From assembly GCA_001898505.1 (NCBI GenBank), contig MKTZ01000015.1, positions 310,001 through 374,000 of the forward strand: a stretch of DNA of 64,000 bases, written 5' to 3'. Under the pieces are notes generated by a model. The model saw only the letters and a program-made list of their open reading frames with translations. It was not told the origin of the DNA and made no database searches. Shown in pieces: positions 15,528 to 24,311 of the stretch; position 1 is the first letter of the stretch; each line of letters starts with the position of its first letter. This stretch comes from Sphingobacteriales bacterium 50-39 (GTDB lineage Bacteria; Bacteroidota; Bacteroidia; Chitinophagales; Chitinophagaceae). The position numbers and the translations under genes were made by a program.

Positions 15528-15600
15528 GGATAAACGTCAAATCTACATTTCAAATGTAGGGAGATTTTGTAAAATTTCAACCGATTGAAATTTATTTTTT
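15528..15600 (-). promoter_or_regulatory. Promoter module of susCD with LacI operator B
   Basis: On the minus strand, TTG (15580-15578), a 19-nt spacer and TACATTTG (15558-15551) form a good Bacteroidota promoter. The perfect LacI-type dyad aatttcaaccgattgaaatt (8-bp arms, 15573-15592) covers the -33 box, so a bound regulator would exclude RNA polymerase. The palindrome ctacatttcaaatgtag (15543-15559) and flanks match 9874-9946. About 175 bp unique to this copy (15352-15525) separate the promoter from the leader hairpin; I see no gene in that stretch. Confidence 0.72.
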
Positions 15601-15632
15601 TTAGCTTTGTTGGGAACCATATACGCTCCTGT

Positions 15633-15866
15633 ATGCCAAGAGGAAAGGAAGTCACCATCTACGACATTGCCAATCAGCTGAATATATCGATCGCCACCGT
15701 CAGCCGGGCACTAAAGGACGACCTTGTTGTAAGCAAGAAAACAAAGAAAAGGATCTTTGAAACAGCGGAAAGACTGGGGTACAGGTCCAATCATTTCGCC
15801 AGCAACCTGCGGAAACAACAGACCATTATCCGCGGATCATCATTAAGATCCCCGGGTCGGTCCTAA
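15633..15866 (+). pseudogene. LacI-family regulator reduced to its DNA-binding domain
   Basis: A 77-codon frame begins with a complete LacI helix-turn-helix and hinge region: VTIYDIANQLNISIATVSRA, then LKDDLVVSKKTKKRI, GYRSNHFASNLRKQQT. At the point where the effector-binding domain should begin (compare SLTIGVIVSDLD in the gene at 30194), it passes in frame to IIRGSSLRS. This resembles the C-terminal tail of LacI proteins here (LIVRGSSLRGH at 28160). The roughly 265-residue sugar-binding domain appears deleted. It is divergent from susC, the usual place for a local regulator, and starts 33 bp past the susC promoter module. It might still bind operators as a small DNA-binding protein, without effector response and with weak dimerisation, or be inert. 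Confidence 0.82.
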
Positions 15867-15924
15867 GATATTATCAGCAGGCCGGCCTTAAAAAATGTTT
15901 ATCAAAATGGCGGTCTTTTTAAAA

Positions 15925-15941
15925 ATGTAACCGATTTAAAT
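15925..15941 (+). promoter_or_regulatory. LacI-type operator before the GH67 operon
   Basis: The sequence atgtaaccgatttaaat shares the AACCGATT core with the susC and GH51 operators and lies about 40 bp before the GH67 start. It is weaker than the others; a matching promoter is not clear to me. Confidence 0.5.
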
Positions 15942-15979
15942 ATTAGCTTCATATAAAAATTACCAGGGTTTTGCCTGCT

Positions 15980-18181
15980 ATGTGGAATATTATGCGAACA
16001 TTTTCCGTGAGGTCCGTTTTTAGGACATTACTGGTGACGGGCGTCTTGCTGACCTCCCTGCGACTGCCCGCCGAGGACGGTTACAGGCTATGGTTACGCT
16101 ATGACAGGATCGACGACCCTGCCCTGCTGGCGCAGTACCGGAATGCGGTCGCCTGCATCGTCTTCCCTACCCCATCCCCCACCCTCCTCGTCGCCCGGAA
16201 TGAATTGCTCGACGACCTGGGGTCCTTATTAAGCAAAAAAATGACGAACCGGACCAGTCTGGCCGACAACTGCCTGCTGGCGGGCACCCCTTCGACCTCG
16301 CCCATTATCGCAAAACTCCTGTCCTCACAATACCCTGACCTGGCCGGGGACGGCTATGTCATTCACACCCAGCAGTCGGAAGGTAAACATCTCCTTGTCA
16401 TTGCCGCTCATTCCGACATCGGCGTGCTCTATGGCGTATTCGCCTTTCTCCGCCTGCTGCAGACGCATCAGCCTATCGGCAGCCTTTCCCTGTCCAGCAG
16501 CCCCCTGATCCAGCGTCGTATTCTCGACCACTGGGACAACCTCACCCGCACGGTGGAACGGGGCTATGCAGGCGCCTCCATATGGAACTGGCATCTGCTC
16601 CCCGGCTATATTGACCAACGCTATATCGATTATGCAAGAGCCAACGCCTCCATCGGCATCAACGGTACGGTGGTCACCAATGTCAATGCCAATTCTCTCG
16701 TCCTCACTCCTCTCTATCTCCAAAAGGTCCGGGCGCTGGCTGACATCTTTCGGCCTTATGGCATCAGGGTCTACCTTACGGCCAAATTCAGCGCCCCGGT
16801 AGATATTGGCGGTCTCAAGACTGCCGACCCACTCGATCCGGCAGTACAACAATGGTGGAAGGACAAGTGCAATGAAATATATTCCCTCATCCCGGACTTT
16901 GGCGGATTCCTGGTAAAGGCAAATTCCGAGGGGCAACCGGGCCCGCAGACATACGGGAGGACCCATATGGACGGCGCCAATATGTTTGCCGATGCGCTGG
17001 CGCCCCACGGCGGTATCGTCATGTGGCGCGCCTTCGTATATGATGCGGGGCGGGACAGCGCCGCGCCGGACAGGTTCAAACAGGCCTACACCGAATTCAC
17101 GCCCTTCGACGGGAAGTTCAGACCCAATGTGCTGATACAGGTAAAGAACGGGCCTATCGACTTCCAGCCCCGCGAACCTTTCTCCCCCCTCTTCGGCGCC
17201 ATGCCCAAGACTCCCGTGATGATGGAATTCCAGATCACACAGGAATATCTCGGCCAGGGCACGCACCTGGTGTATGAAGCGCCACTGTTCAAGGAAGTCT
17301 TTGACGCCGACACCTACGCCAACGGCAAAGGATCTACGGTCGCCAGGATCATCGACGGATCAGCATTTCACGCTCCCCTCACCGGCATGGCCGGCGTCTC
17401 CAACATCGGCAACGAACGCAACTGGACCAACCATCCCTTCGGACAGGCCAACTGGTACGCCTTCGGCAAACTGGCCTGGGATCATACCCTCTCTGCCCGA
17501 CAAATAGCCGATGAATGGATCCGTCAGACATTCTCAAACGACGCCACGGCTGTAAGCACCATCGAAAAAATGATGATGGCCTCCCGGGAAGCTGTTGTCA
17601 ATTATATGACTCCCCTGGGTCTCCACCATATCATGTCCTCCAGCGGTCACTATGGCCCGGGCCCCTGGCTCAACAATGCCCCCCGCGCCGACTGGAACCC
17701 CGTATATTATCACCGCGCCGATGCCTACGGCATCGGCTTCGACAGGACCCTCACGGGCAGCAATGCCCTTGCACAATATCAGCCCCAGGTGCGCCAGCAG
17801 TGGCTCGACTCCAATACCTGTGACGAAAATCTCCTCCTTTGGTTCCATCATATATCCTGGTCTCACAAAATGAAGGATGGACAAATTTTTTGGGATGAGT
17901 TATGCAACCGATATCAATCCGGTGTGGACACGGTGAAATGGATGCAACGACAATGGCAAAGCCTGACCGGCCTCATTGACAAAGAAAGATTCACACAGGT
18001 CAGCATGTTCCTCGACATCCAGGAGAAAGAAGCAGAATGGTGGAGAAATGCATGCATCCTCTATTTTCAAACATTTTCACGAATGCCTATACCACCTGGC
18101 GTCGGGAAGCCCGACCAGACCCTTGAATATTACAAGAGCCTGCGCTTTCCATATGCTCCGGGTACAGGCACGAGCTTATAA
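15980..18181 (+). CDS. aguA: GH67 alpha-glucuronidase
   Basis: It cleaves the alpha-1,2 bond of (4-O-methyl)glucuronic acid from the non-reducing end of aldouronic acids released from glucuronoxylan. The sequence has the N-terminal family domain, a TIM barrel and the C-terminal helical domain of GH67. Active-site carboxylates fall in the expected motifs: Glu317 in VKANSEGQPGP, and Asp393 and Glu398 in NGPIDFQPREP (numbered from the ATG at 15980). A hydrophobic N-terminus (VFRTLLVTGVLLTSL) suggests export. The start could also be 15992; an upstream TTG at 15971 is less likely. At 733 residues it is full length. It leads the plus-strand operon that also holds GH115, and the two are complementary: GH67 takes terminal residues, GH115 internal ones. 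Confidence 0.95.
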   Translation: MWNIMRTFSVRSVFRTLLVTGVLLTSLRLPAEDGYRLWLRYDRIDDPALLAQYRNAVACIVFPTPSPTLLVARNELLDDLGSLLSKKMTNRTSLADNCLLAGTPSTSPIIAKLLSSQYPDLAGDGYVIHTQQSEGKHLLVIAAHSDIGVLYGVFAFLRLLQTHQPIGSLSLSSSPLIQRRILDHWDNLTRTVERGYAGASIWNWHLLPGYIDQRYIDYARANASIGINGTVVTNVNANSLVLTPLYLQKVRALADIFRPYGIRVYLTAKFSAPVDIGGLKTADPLDPAVQQWWKDKCNEIYSLIPDFGGFLVKANSEGQPGPQTYGRTHMDGANMFADALAPHGGIVMWRAFVYDAGRDSAAPDRFKQAYTEFTPFDGKFRPNVLIQVKNGPIDFQPREPFSPLFGAMPKTPVMMEFQITQEYLGQGTHLVYEAPLFKEVFDADTYANGKGSTVARIIDGSAFHAPLTGMAGVSNIGNERNWTNHPFGQANWYAFGKLAWDHTLSARQIADEWIRQTFSNDATAVSTIEKMMMASREAVVNYMTPLGLHHIMSSSGHYGPGPWLNNAPRADWNPVYYHRADAYGIGFDRTLTGSNALAQYQPQVRQQWLDSNTCDENLLLWFHHISWSHKMKDGQIFWDELCNRYQSGVDTVKWMQRQWQSLTGLIDKERFTQVSMFLDIQEKEAEWWRNACILYFQTFSRMPIPPGVGKPDQTLEYYKSLRFPYAPGTGTSL

Positions 18182-18206
18182 AATTCCTATGTAAACCCCA
18201 AGAGTT

Positions 18207-18947
18207 ATGAACAAACTTGCAATTGTCACAGGCGGCGGATCAGGCATCGGATTGGCCATCACGGAAAAATTCGTGCGGACGGGTATCCGTACCGTCATCA
18301 TCGGCAGGGACAAAAAAAAGCTCGACGAGACGCAGCATAGATTGGGGGCCCTTTGCGAGCCGGTGTGTTATGACCTCACCTGCCTCTCCGGTATTCCCAG
18401 GCTTGTGCAGGACCTGCACAAACGTTTTGGGCAGATCGATGTCCTCGTTAACAATGCGGGTATCAATCTGAAAAAAGAATTCACGGAAGTCACCGATGAA
18501 GAGTTCCAGAAAATACTGCGCACCAATGTTTCCAGCATCTTCGCCCTTTCGAGAGAGGTTGTAAAGGTCATGCTTGACAGCAGCGCCGGTGGCGCGGTGA
18601 TCAATATCAGCTCCATGGCTTCCCAGTATGGCATCCCGAAGGTGATCGCCTACTCCGCCTCCAAGGCAGCGATAGAGGGCATGACAAGGGCCATGGCGGT
18701 GGAACTCTCGCCAAAAGGGATTCGCGTAAATTGCATTGCGCCGGGCTTTATCGCTACGGATATGAGCGCAAAGGCATTGAACAACGATCCGGAAAGAAAA
18801 CAAAAAGTAATGTCGAGGACCCCGATGGGGCATCTGGGCACACCGGCCAATATCGGCGATGCAGCCCTCTTCCTCGCATCGGACGCAGCTAAATATATCA
18901 CAGGCATCGTGCTCCCGGTGGACGGTGGGAATTCCATCGGATTCTAA
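18207..18947 (+). CDS. SDR-family NAD(P)-dependent oxidoreductase
   Basis: A 246-residue classical short-chain dehydrogenase. Visible are the Rossmann glycine motif TGGGSGIG (residues 8-15), NNAG, the catalytic Ser in NISSMASQYG and YxxxK in YSASK, and the C-terminal DGG region. There is no signal peptide, so it is cytosolic. It starts 25 bp after GH67 and ends 17 bp before GH115, so it is co-transcribed. In this setting a hexuronate step such as fructuronate/mannonate interconversion is plausible, because SDR enzymes fill that role in some Bacteroidota. However, no uxuA or uxaC partner lies in the window and FabG-like or sugar dehydrogenase roles remain possible. The family is certain, the substrate is not. 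Confidence 0.88.
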   Translation: MNKLAIVTGGGSGIGLAITEKFVRTGIRTVIIGRDKKKLDETQHRLGALCEPVCYDLTCLSGIPRLVQDLHKRFGQIDVLVNNAGINLKKEFTEVTDEEFQKILRTNVSSIFALSREVVKVMLDSSAGGAVINISSMASQYGIPKVIAYSASKAAIEGMTRAMAVELSPKGIRVNCIAPGFIATDMSAKALNNDPERKQKVMSRTPMGHLGTPANIGDAALFLASDAAKYITGIVLPVDGGNSIGF

Positions 18948-18964
18948 TAAAAACGCTTGCTATT

Positions 18965-21610
18965 ATGCTACGGGTATTGGTCCTATTTTTCACTGCCGTC
19001 TTTTCATGGTCGATTGGGTCACATGCACAATCATTCGTCATGGACAAGTGGACACTGGGCGCTTTTCCTATCGTATCATCGGGCACGACCTCCGGCGGCT
19101 CCTCCCGGGCGGCCGCCATCTACGTGTCCCCCACGGACGACTGGCTGGTCCGTCAATCTGCCACACTCCTCCAGCAAGACATCGAAAGGATCACAGGGCG
19201 CAGACCGGAAATAATCTCCTCTATCCCGCCCTCCGGGAATGTTATCATTATCGGTACGATAGACGGTTGCGCATGGCTCGACAGCCTGGCCTCCGCGGAC
19301 CGGCTGGACCTCGATAGCATCAAAGGCAAATGGGAAGCCTTTACCATCGCCACCCTGGATGGCCCTGCCAATAGGATGCCCGGTACGCCCACCCGCACGC
19401 TGGTCATTGCCGGCAGCGACAAACGCGGCGCCGCCTATGGCGTCTTTGAACTGTCCCGTCAGATGGGCGTATCCCCCTGGTACTGGTGGGCGGATGTCCC
19501 TCCCAAACAACATAAAGAGGTATATGTCAAACAAGGATTATACCACTATGGCTCTCCCTCCGTAAAATACAGAGGCATCTTCATCAACGATGAAGCACCT
19601 GCCTTCTCCGGCTGGGCAAAGGAAAAGTTCGGGAGTGTCAACCATCTCGTCTATGAAAAAATATTCGAGCTGTTGCTGCGGCTAAAAGCCAACTATCTCT
19701 GGCCGGCCATGTGGGGCAACGCCTTCAACGATGACGACACGCTCAACCCGGTGCTGGCCGACAAATGGGGCATCGTCATGGGCACCTCCCACCACGAACC
19801 CATGCTCCGCGCACAGCAGGAATGGAAACGCTATGGCCACGGTCCCTGGGATTATACTACCAACGACTCCGTCCTGCGCGCCTTCTGGAAGAAGGGCATC
19901 GAGAACATGGACCGCCACGAGAGCATCGTCACCATCGGCATGCGGGGCGACGGCGACAAACCTATGACGGAAGGTACGGCCACTCGGTTGCTGGAGAACA
20001 TCGTTACCGACCAGCGCAAGATCATCTCATCCGTCACGGGCAAGGCGGCCTCCCAAACTCCGCAGCTTTGGGCGCTCTATAAGGAAGTGCAGGATTACTA
20101 TGACAAAGGCATGCGTGTACCCGATGATGTGACCCTGCTGCTGTGCGACGACAACTGGGGCAATATCCGCCGTCTGCCAAAGCTCACCGACCCGCCCCGT
20201 ACGGGTGGTTATGGCATCTATTATCACTTCGACTACGTAGGCGGCCCCCGTAATTACAAATGGCTCAACACAAATAATATCGCCCGGGTATGGGAACAAA
20301 TGCACCTGGCTTATGAATACGGCGTACGCCAAATATGGATCGTCAACGTCGGCGACCTCAAACCCATGGAATTTCCCATCTCTTTCTTCCTGGACTATGC
20401 GTGGAATACGGGTAGCTACAATGCAGACAATCTCCCGGACTACTTCACCCATTGGGCTGCCGAACAGTTCGGGCCCGCACATGCAGCCGCCATCGGCAGG
20501 ATCATTCAGCAGTATTCCCAGTACAATGCGCGGAGAAAGCCGGAGCTGCTGGATGCCCGGACCTACAACATCAATGAGACTGTTCTGGTAACCTATCAAT
20601 GGGATAAACTCCTTCAGCAGGCCGAAACTATCGGCAAACAGCTACCCGGTCAGTATAAGGACGCCTACTTCGAGCTGGTGCTTCATCCTGTCGCGGCTTG
20701 CGCCAACCTGCAGCATCTGTATACGGCCGTTGCGCTGAATAAATACTTTGTACAAAAAGAGCCCGCTATGGTAAACATATTTGCCAACGAAGCCAAACAA
20801 TATTATCTCAAAGACTCCCTCATCTCCCGGCAGTACAATCATATCGCCAACGGCAAATGGGATCACATGATGGACCAGACACATATTGGCTATACATACT
20901 GGCAACAACCGGACCGGCAAAAAATGCCGGAAGTCTCCTATATTCCGGAAGATACAGCCGCCACGGTCCATATTGCCGGCCGATTCGACTCCACCTTCAT
21001 TCAAGTTTCGATCCCCGGCACTCCAGCTCCTCGGGTACAGGCCCCGGTCCCTATTGGCAGCTCTCCCAACTCCTTCTACGAAGCCGACGGCTATGTCTCC
21101 ATCGAGGCCGCCCGCGCAACCCGACAGGTCGGCGCCTCGAACATCAAATGGAAAGTGATCCCTGGCATCGGTCGCGACGGCGATGGTATCACCACATTCC
21201 CTGTTACAGCGGCAATGCCGTCCCCCGGCCCCGGATCTCCCCGGCTGGAATACGTCATCTATACCTACGACACGGGCTTGTTCAGATTGAATGCTTATTT
21301 TTCTCCGACACTCAATTTCCATCACGACAGCACGGGGCTGCAATATGCGATCACTATCGACGACCAGCAACCGCAGATCGTGTCCATCAATAAGAACGAT
21401 AATACCCCCCGCGCCTGGAACCAATGGGTGGCCGATAATATTATCATTACTACCACGACTCATCCCATCCGCAGCATGGGCCGTCATGTGATAAAGTACC
21501 GGGCGTTAAGCCCCGCCATCATCCTCCAGAAACTGGTCCTCGACTGCGGAGGGTTGCAAGCCAGCTACCTGGGACCGCAGGAAACCATCACCCATAAAAA
21601 AAGTAAATAA
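18965..21610 (+). CDS. GH115 xylan alpha-1,2-glucuronidase
   Basis: An 881-residue exported enzyme that removes (4-O-methyl)glucuronic acid from internal and terminal xylose units of polymeric xylan. A signal peptide (cleavage near SIGSHAQS) is followed by the N-terminal sandwich and the large catalytic barrel with strongly conserved GH115 stretches: YRGIFINDEAPAFSGW, NYLWPAMWGNAFNDDD, GTSHHEPMLRAQQEW, TIGMRGDGDKPM and LLCDDNWGNIRRLP. The C-terminal part is a helical bundle and beta-sandwich (IKWKVIPGIGRDGDG). Length and motif order are normal. The stop overlaps the GH10 start by one base (TAATG), so translation of the two is probably coupled. Confidence 0.96.
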   Translation: MLRVLVLFFTAVFSWSIGSHAQSFVMDKWTLGAFPIVSSGTTSGGSSRAAAIYVSPTDDWLVRQSATLLQQDIERITGRRPEIISSIPPSGNVIIIGTIDGCAWLDSLASADRLDLDSIKGKWEAFTIATLDGPANRMPGTPTRTLVIAGSDKRGAAYGVFELSRQMGVSPWYWWADVPPKQHKEVYVKQGLYHYGSPSVKYRGIFINDEAPAFSGWAKEKFGSVNHLVYEKIFELLLRLKANYLWPAMWGNAFNDDDTLNPVLADKWGIVMGTSHHEPMLRAQQEWKRYGHGPWDYTTNDSVLRAFWKKGIENMDRHESIVTIGMRGDGDKPMTEGTATRLLENIVTDQRKIISSVTGKAASQTPQLWALYKEVQDYYDKGMRVPDDVTLLLCDDNWGNIRRLPKLTDPPRTGGYGIYYHFDYVGGPRNYKWLNTNNIARVWEQMHLAYEYGVRQIWIVNVGDLKPMEFPISFFLDYAWNTGSYNADNLPDYFTHWAAEQFGPAHAAAIGRIIQQYSQYNARRKPELLDARTYNINETVLVTYQWDKLLQQAETIGKQLPGQYKDAYFELVLHPVAACANLQHLYTAVALNKYFVQKEPAMVNIFANEAKQYYLKDSLISRQYNHIANGKWDHMMDQTHIGYTYWQQPDRQKMPEVSYIPEDTAATVHIAGRFDSTFIQVSIPGTPAPRVQAPVPIGSSPNSFYEADGYVSIEAARATRQVGASNIKWKVIPGIGRDGDGITTFPVTAAMPSPGPGSPRLEYVIYTYDTGLFRLNAYFSPTLNFHHDSTGLQYAITIDDQQPQIVSINKNDNTPRAWNQWVADNIIITTTTHPIRSMGRHVIKYRALSPAIILQKLVLDCGGLQASYLGPQETITHKKSK

Positions 21611-22707
21611 TGATACAACGATCGATTCTTGTCACCACCTTACTGACCGCTGCCCTGACGGGACCAGCGCAAACACCCACTTTGAGGGAGGCCTTCAAAG
21701 ACGACTTCCTCATCGGCATGGCCATCAACACCCGGCAGATAGAAGAAAAAGACCCGGCCGCCGCACGATTGATCCAGCAGCAGTTCAGCGCGGTGACACC
21801 CGAGAACATCATGAAGGCGGAGATAATACACCCCGGCTGGGATGTCTACAATTTCGACCTCGCCGACAAGCTGGTCGCCTACGCACAAAAGAACAATATA
21901 AAGGTCAACGCGCACAACCTGATCTGGCATAGCCAGCTACCGGGATATGTGCACCGGATAAACAACGCCGACTCCCTCCGCACCTGGTTCACCAACCACA
22001 TCACCACGATAGCATCCCGCTATGATGGGAAGGTCTATTCCTGGGATGTCGTCAACGAAGCCCTCAATGAGGACGGCACATTGCGTAACTCCGTCTTCCT
22101 GCAGAAATTAGGACCCGACTACCTCATCGAAGCCTTCCGTCTGGCGCAAAAGGCGGCGCCGCATACAAAGCTTTATTACAACGACTACAATATCGAGCAG
22201 CCAAAGAAAAGGGCCGGCGCCATTGCCCTTATCAAAAAGATACAGGCGGCCGGTGTTCGTGTCGATGGCGTGGGCATCCAGGGACATTGGAGAGCGAATA
22301 ATGTCCCCATGGCAGACATCGAAGCCAGCATCCGTGAATTCTCCGCGCTGGGCATCGAAGTAATGTTCACCGAACTGGACCTGGGCGTACTGCCCAATCC
22401 CTGGGACAATACCACCGCAGATGTGGGACAAACAGCAGCCAACCGGGCGGGCATGAACCCCTATCCCGGCGGTCTCCCTGACTCGGTCGCGGACATACAG
22501 GCAAAAGCCTATGCAGATTTGTTCCGGCTGTTCCTGAAATACAAAGGCAAGGTCACCCGCATCACCTTCTGGGGTCTGGATGACGGCATGTCCTGGCTGA
22601 ACGACTGGCCCATCCGTGGACGCACCAACTATCCCCTGCTCTTCGACAGGAACTATCAACCCAAAAAAGCATACTTCAACGTCATCGCTACAAAACAACA
22701 ACCCTAA
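21610..22707 (+). CDS. GH10 endo-1,4-beta-xylanase
   Basis: A 365-residue single-domain xylanase with an N-terminal signal peptide (about residues 1-20, ending near GPAQT). GH10 landmarks are all present: ENIMKAE, HNLIWHSQLPGYV, acid/base Glu150 in WDVVNEAL, NDYNIE, GVGIQGHW, nucleophile Glu255 in FTELDLG, and ITFWGLDDGMSWL near the C-terminus. It has no carbohydrate-binding module, suggesting action on short or soluble xylan in the periplasm rather than on intact wall. Its ATG shares a base with the GH115 stop, and the transporter gene follows after 4 bp. Confidence 0.97.
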   Translation: MIQRSILVTTLLTAALTGPAQTPTLREAFKDDFLIGMAINTRQIEEKDPAAARLIQQQFSAVTPENIMKAEIIHPGWDVYNFDLADKLVAYAQKNNIKVNAHNLIWHSQLPGYVHRINNADSLRTWFTNHITTIASRYDGKVYSWDVVNEALNEDGTLRNSVFLQKLGPDYLIEAFRLAQKAAPHTKLYYNDYNIEQPKKRAGAIALIKKIQAAGVRVDGVGIQGHWRANNVPMADIEASIREFSALGIEVMFTELDLGVLPNPWDNTTADVGQTAANRAGMNPYPGGLPDSVADIQAKAYADLFRLFLKYKGKVTRITFWGLDDGMSWLNDWPIRGRTNYPLLFDRNYQPKKAYFNVIATKQQP

Positions 22708-22711
22708 CGAT

Positions 22712-24268
22712 ATGCAGCCAAACGATCAACAAACCTCCGCATCAGGACAGCCGAACCTCTCAAGCCCTTCCGCATCCGGACAGCCCGGCCCGCAAAAACT
22801 TTCCGTGATGGAAAAGATAGGCTATAGCCTGGGCGACCTGGCAGCAAACCTCATTTTCCAGACACTGCTCGCCTTCCTCGCCTTCTTTTACACCGACATT
22901 TATAAAATACCTCCCGGTCGGGCCAGCCAGGTAATGCTCATCGGCGGCGTCATCGGCGCCTGTTTCAACCTTGTCATGGGCGCCATCGCAGACAGGACCG
23001 AGACCCGATGGGGCAAGTTCCGTCCCTGGATATTATGGACGGCGATCCCCTTTGGCGTCATCTCTCTCCTCGCCTTCTCTACCCCCGACTTTTCCGAAGG
23101 CGGAAAAATAGCTTATGCCTTTATCACCTATTTTCTGCTGGTCATCGTCTATAGCGCCAATAACCTCCCCTACTCGGCCCTCAGCGGTGTGCTCACGGGT
23201 GACATGAAAGAACGCAACAGCCTCTCCTCCTATCGCTTCGTCGCGGTGATGGTGGCACAATTCGTCGTTCAGGTGATCCTGCTGCCGCTGGCCATTTCCA
23301 TGGGAGGAGGTAACGATCCCAAGGCCAGGGCCGCGGGCTTCGAGAAAGTCATGCTGATCTTTGCCATCACGGGCGTGATCTGCTTTATCATCACCTTTCT
23401 TACTACCAGAGAAAGGATCCATCCTCCCAAAGAACAAAAAACACCCGTCGGCCGGGATCTCGCCGACCTGTTCAGCAACAGGCCCTGGCTCATCATGCTG
23501 GCCCTCACGGTGCTCGTCTTTATTACGTTGTCGATCAAGGGGGGCATGAACATCTACTATTTCAAATACTATCTCACCGAACAGAGTGAATTGGACTTCC
23601 TGAACAAGGTGGGTTTCAACGGCATCATCGATGGTCTTAGCCATGTCTTCCATCCTAAGTCGTTCGAAGAGTTCCACAAGCCGGGTAGTGCGCCCTACTC
23701 CGCTGCCAGCTTTGCCAATGCATTCAGCACTATCGCGATGATCGTTGGCATCCTTTTTTCCAAGTCGCTGGCGGATAAGTTCGGCAAACGCAACATCTTT
23801 GGCAGTTTCCTGTCCCTCTCTGCCCTTTGCCTTATTGCCCTCTATTTCTTTAACAACACGGCCGTCATGGCTGCCTTCGTCATCCTGGTCCTCCACGGTC
23901 TCATCTATGGTATAACTATTCCCATACTCTGGGCCATGATCGCCGATGTGGCGGATTACAGCGAATGGAAAAGGAACCGCCGGGCCACAGCCATCGTATT
24001 CTCCGCCATGATCTTCGGGTTAAAGGTAGGATTGAGCGTCGGCGGCGCCCTATCGGCGTGGCTGCTTGGCATATTTGGATATGTCGCGGACGCACCGGTG
24101 CAGACAGACAGCGCTACCAGCGGGATACGGCTGCTGATGAGCGTCATACCAGGCTTGATATTCATAGCAGGAGCCCTGCTGCTTTTTGGATATCCCATCA
24201 ATAAAAAAATGGAGGTCGCCATTGAATCCGACCTGAAAGCAAGAAAAAAAACATTGGCTCCTGTTTGA
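22712..24268 (+). CDS. GPH-type sugar:cation symporter (MFS, YicJ/XynB-like)
   Basis: A 518-residue inner-membrane transporter of the glycoside-pentoside-hexuronide family, probably importing xylo-oligosaccharides or aldouronic acids. About twelve membrane segments are visible. Family motifs include MEKIGYSLGDLAANLIFQ, GAIADRTETRWGKFRPWI and the late WAMIADVADYSEWKRNRRAT. The start at 22712 leaves an unusual soluble N-terminal extension of about 30 residues rich in Ser, Gly and Pro with two SASGQP repeats. An ATG at the MEKIGYS position would give the standard family length, so the true start is uncertain. It is located between the xylanase and a cytosolic GH43 that could hydrolyse the imported product. 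Confidence 0.93.
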   Translation: MQPNDQQTSASGQPNLSSPSASGQPGPQKLSVMEKIGYSLGDLAANLIFQTLLAFLAFFYTDIYKIPPGRASQVMLIGGVIGACFNLVMGAIADRTETRWGKFRPWILWTAIPFGVISLLAFSTPDFSEGGKIAYAFITYFLLVIVYSANNLPYSALSGVLTGDMKERNSLSSYRFVAVMVAQFVVQVILLPLAISMGGGNDPKARAAGFEKVMLIFAITGVICFIITFLTTRERIHPPKEQKTPVGRDLADLFSNRPWLIMLALTVLVFITLSIKGGMNIYYFKYYLTEQSELDFLNKVGFNGIIDGLSHVFHPKSFEEFHKPGSAPYSAASFANAFSTIAMIVGILFSKSLADKFGKRNIFGSFLSLSALCLIALYFFNNTAVMAAFVILVLHGLIYGITIPILWAMIADVADYSEWKRNRRATAIVFSAMIFGLKVGLSVGGALSAWLLGIFGYVADAPVQTDSATSGIRLLMSVIPGLIFIAGALLLFGYPINKKMEVAIESDLKARKKTLAPV

Positions 24269-24311
24269 TCATTCAACAGACAAAAATTATCAATCATTAA
24301 AACCATTTATC

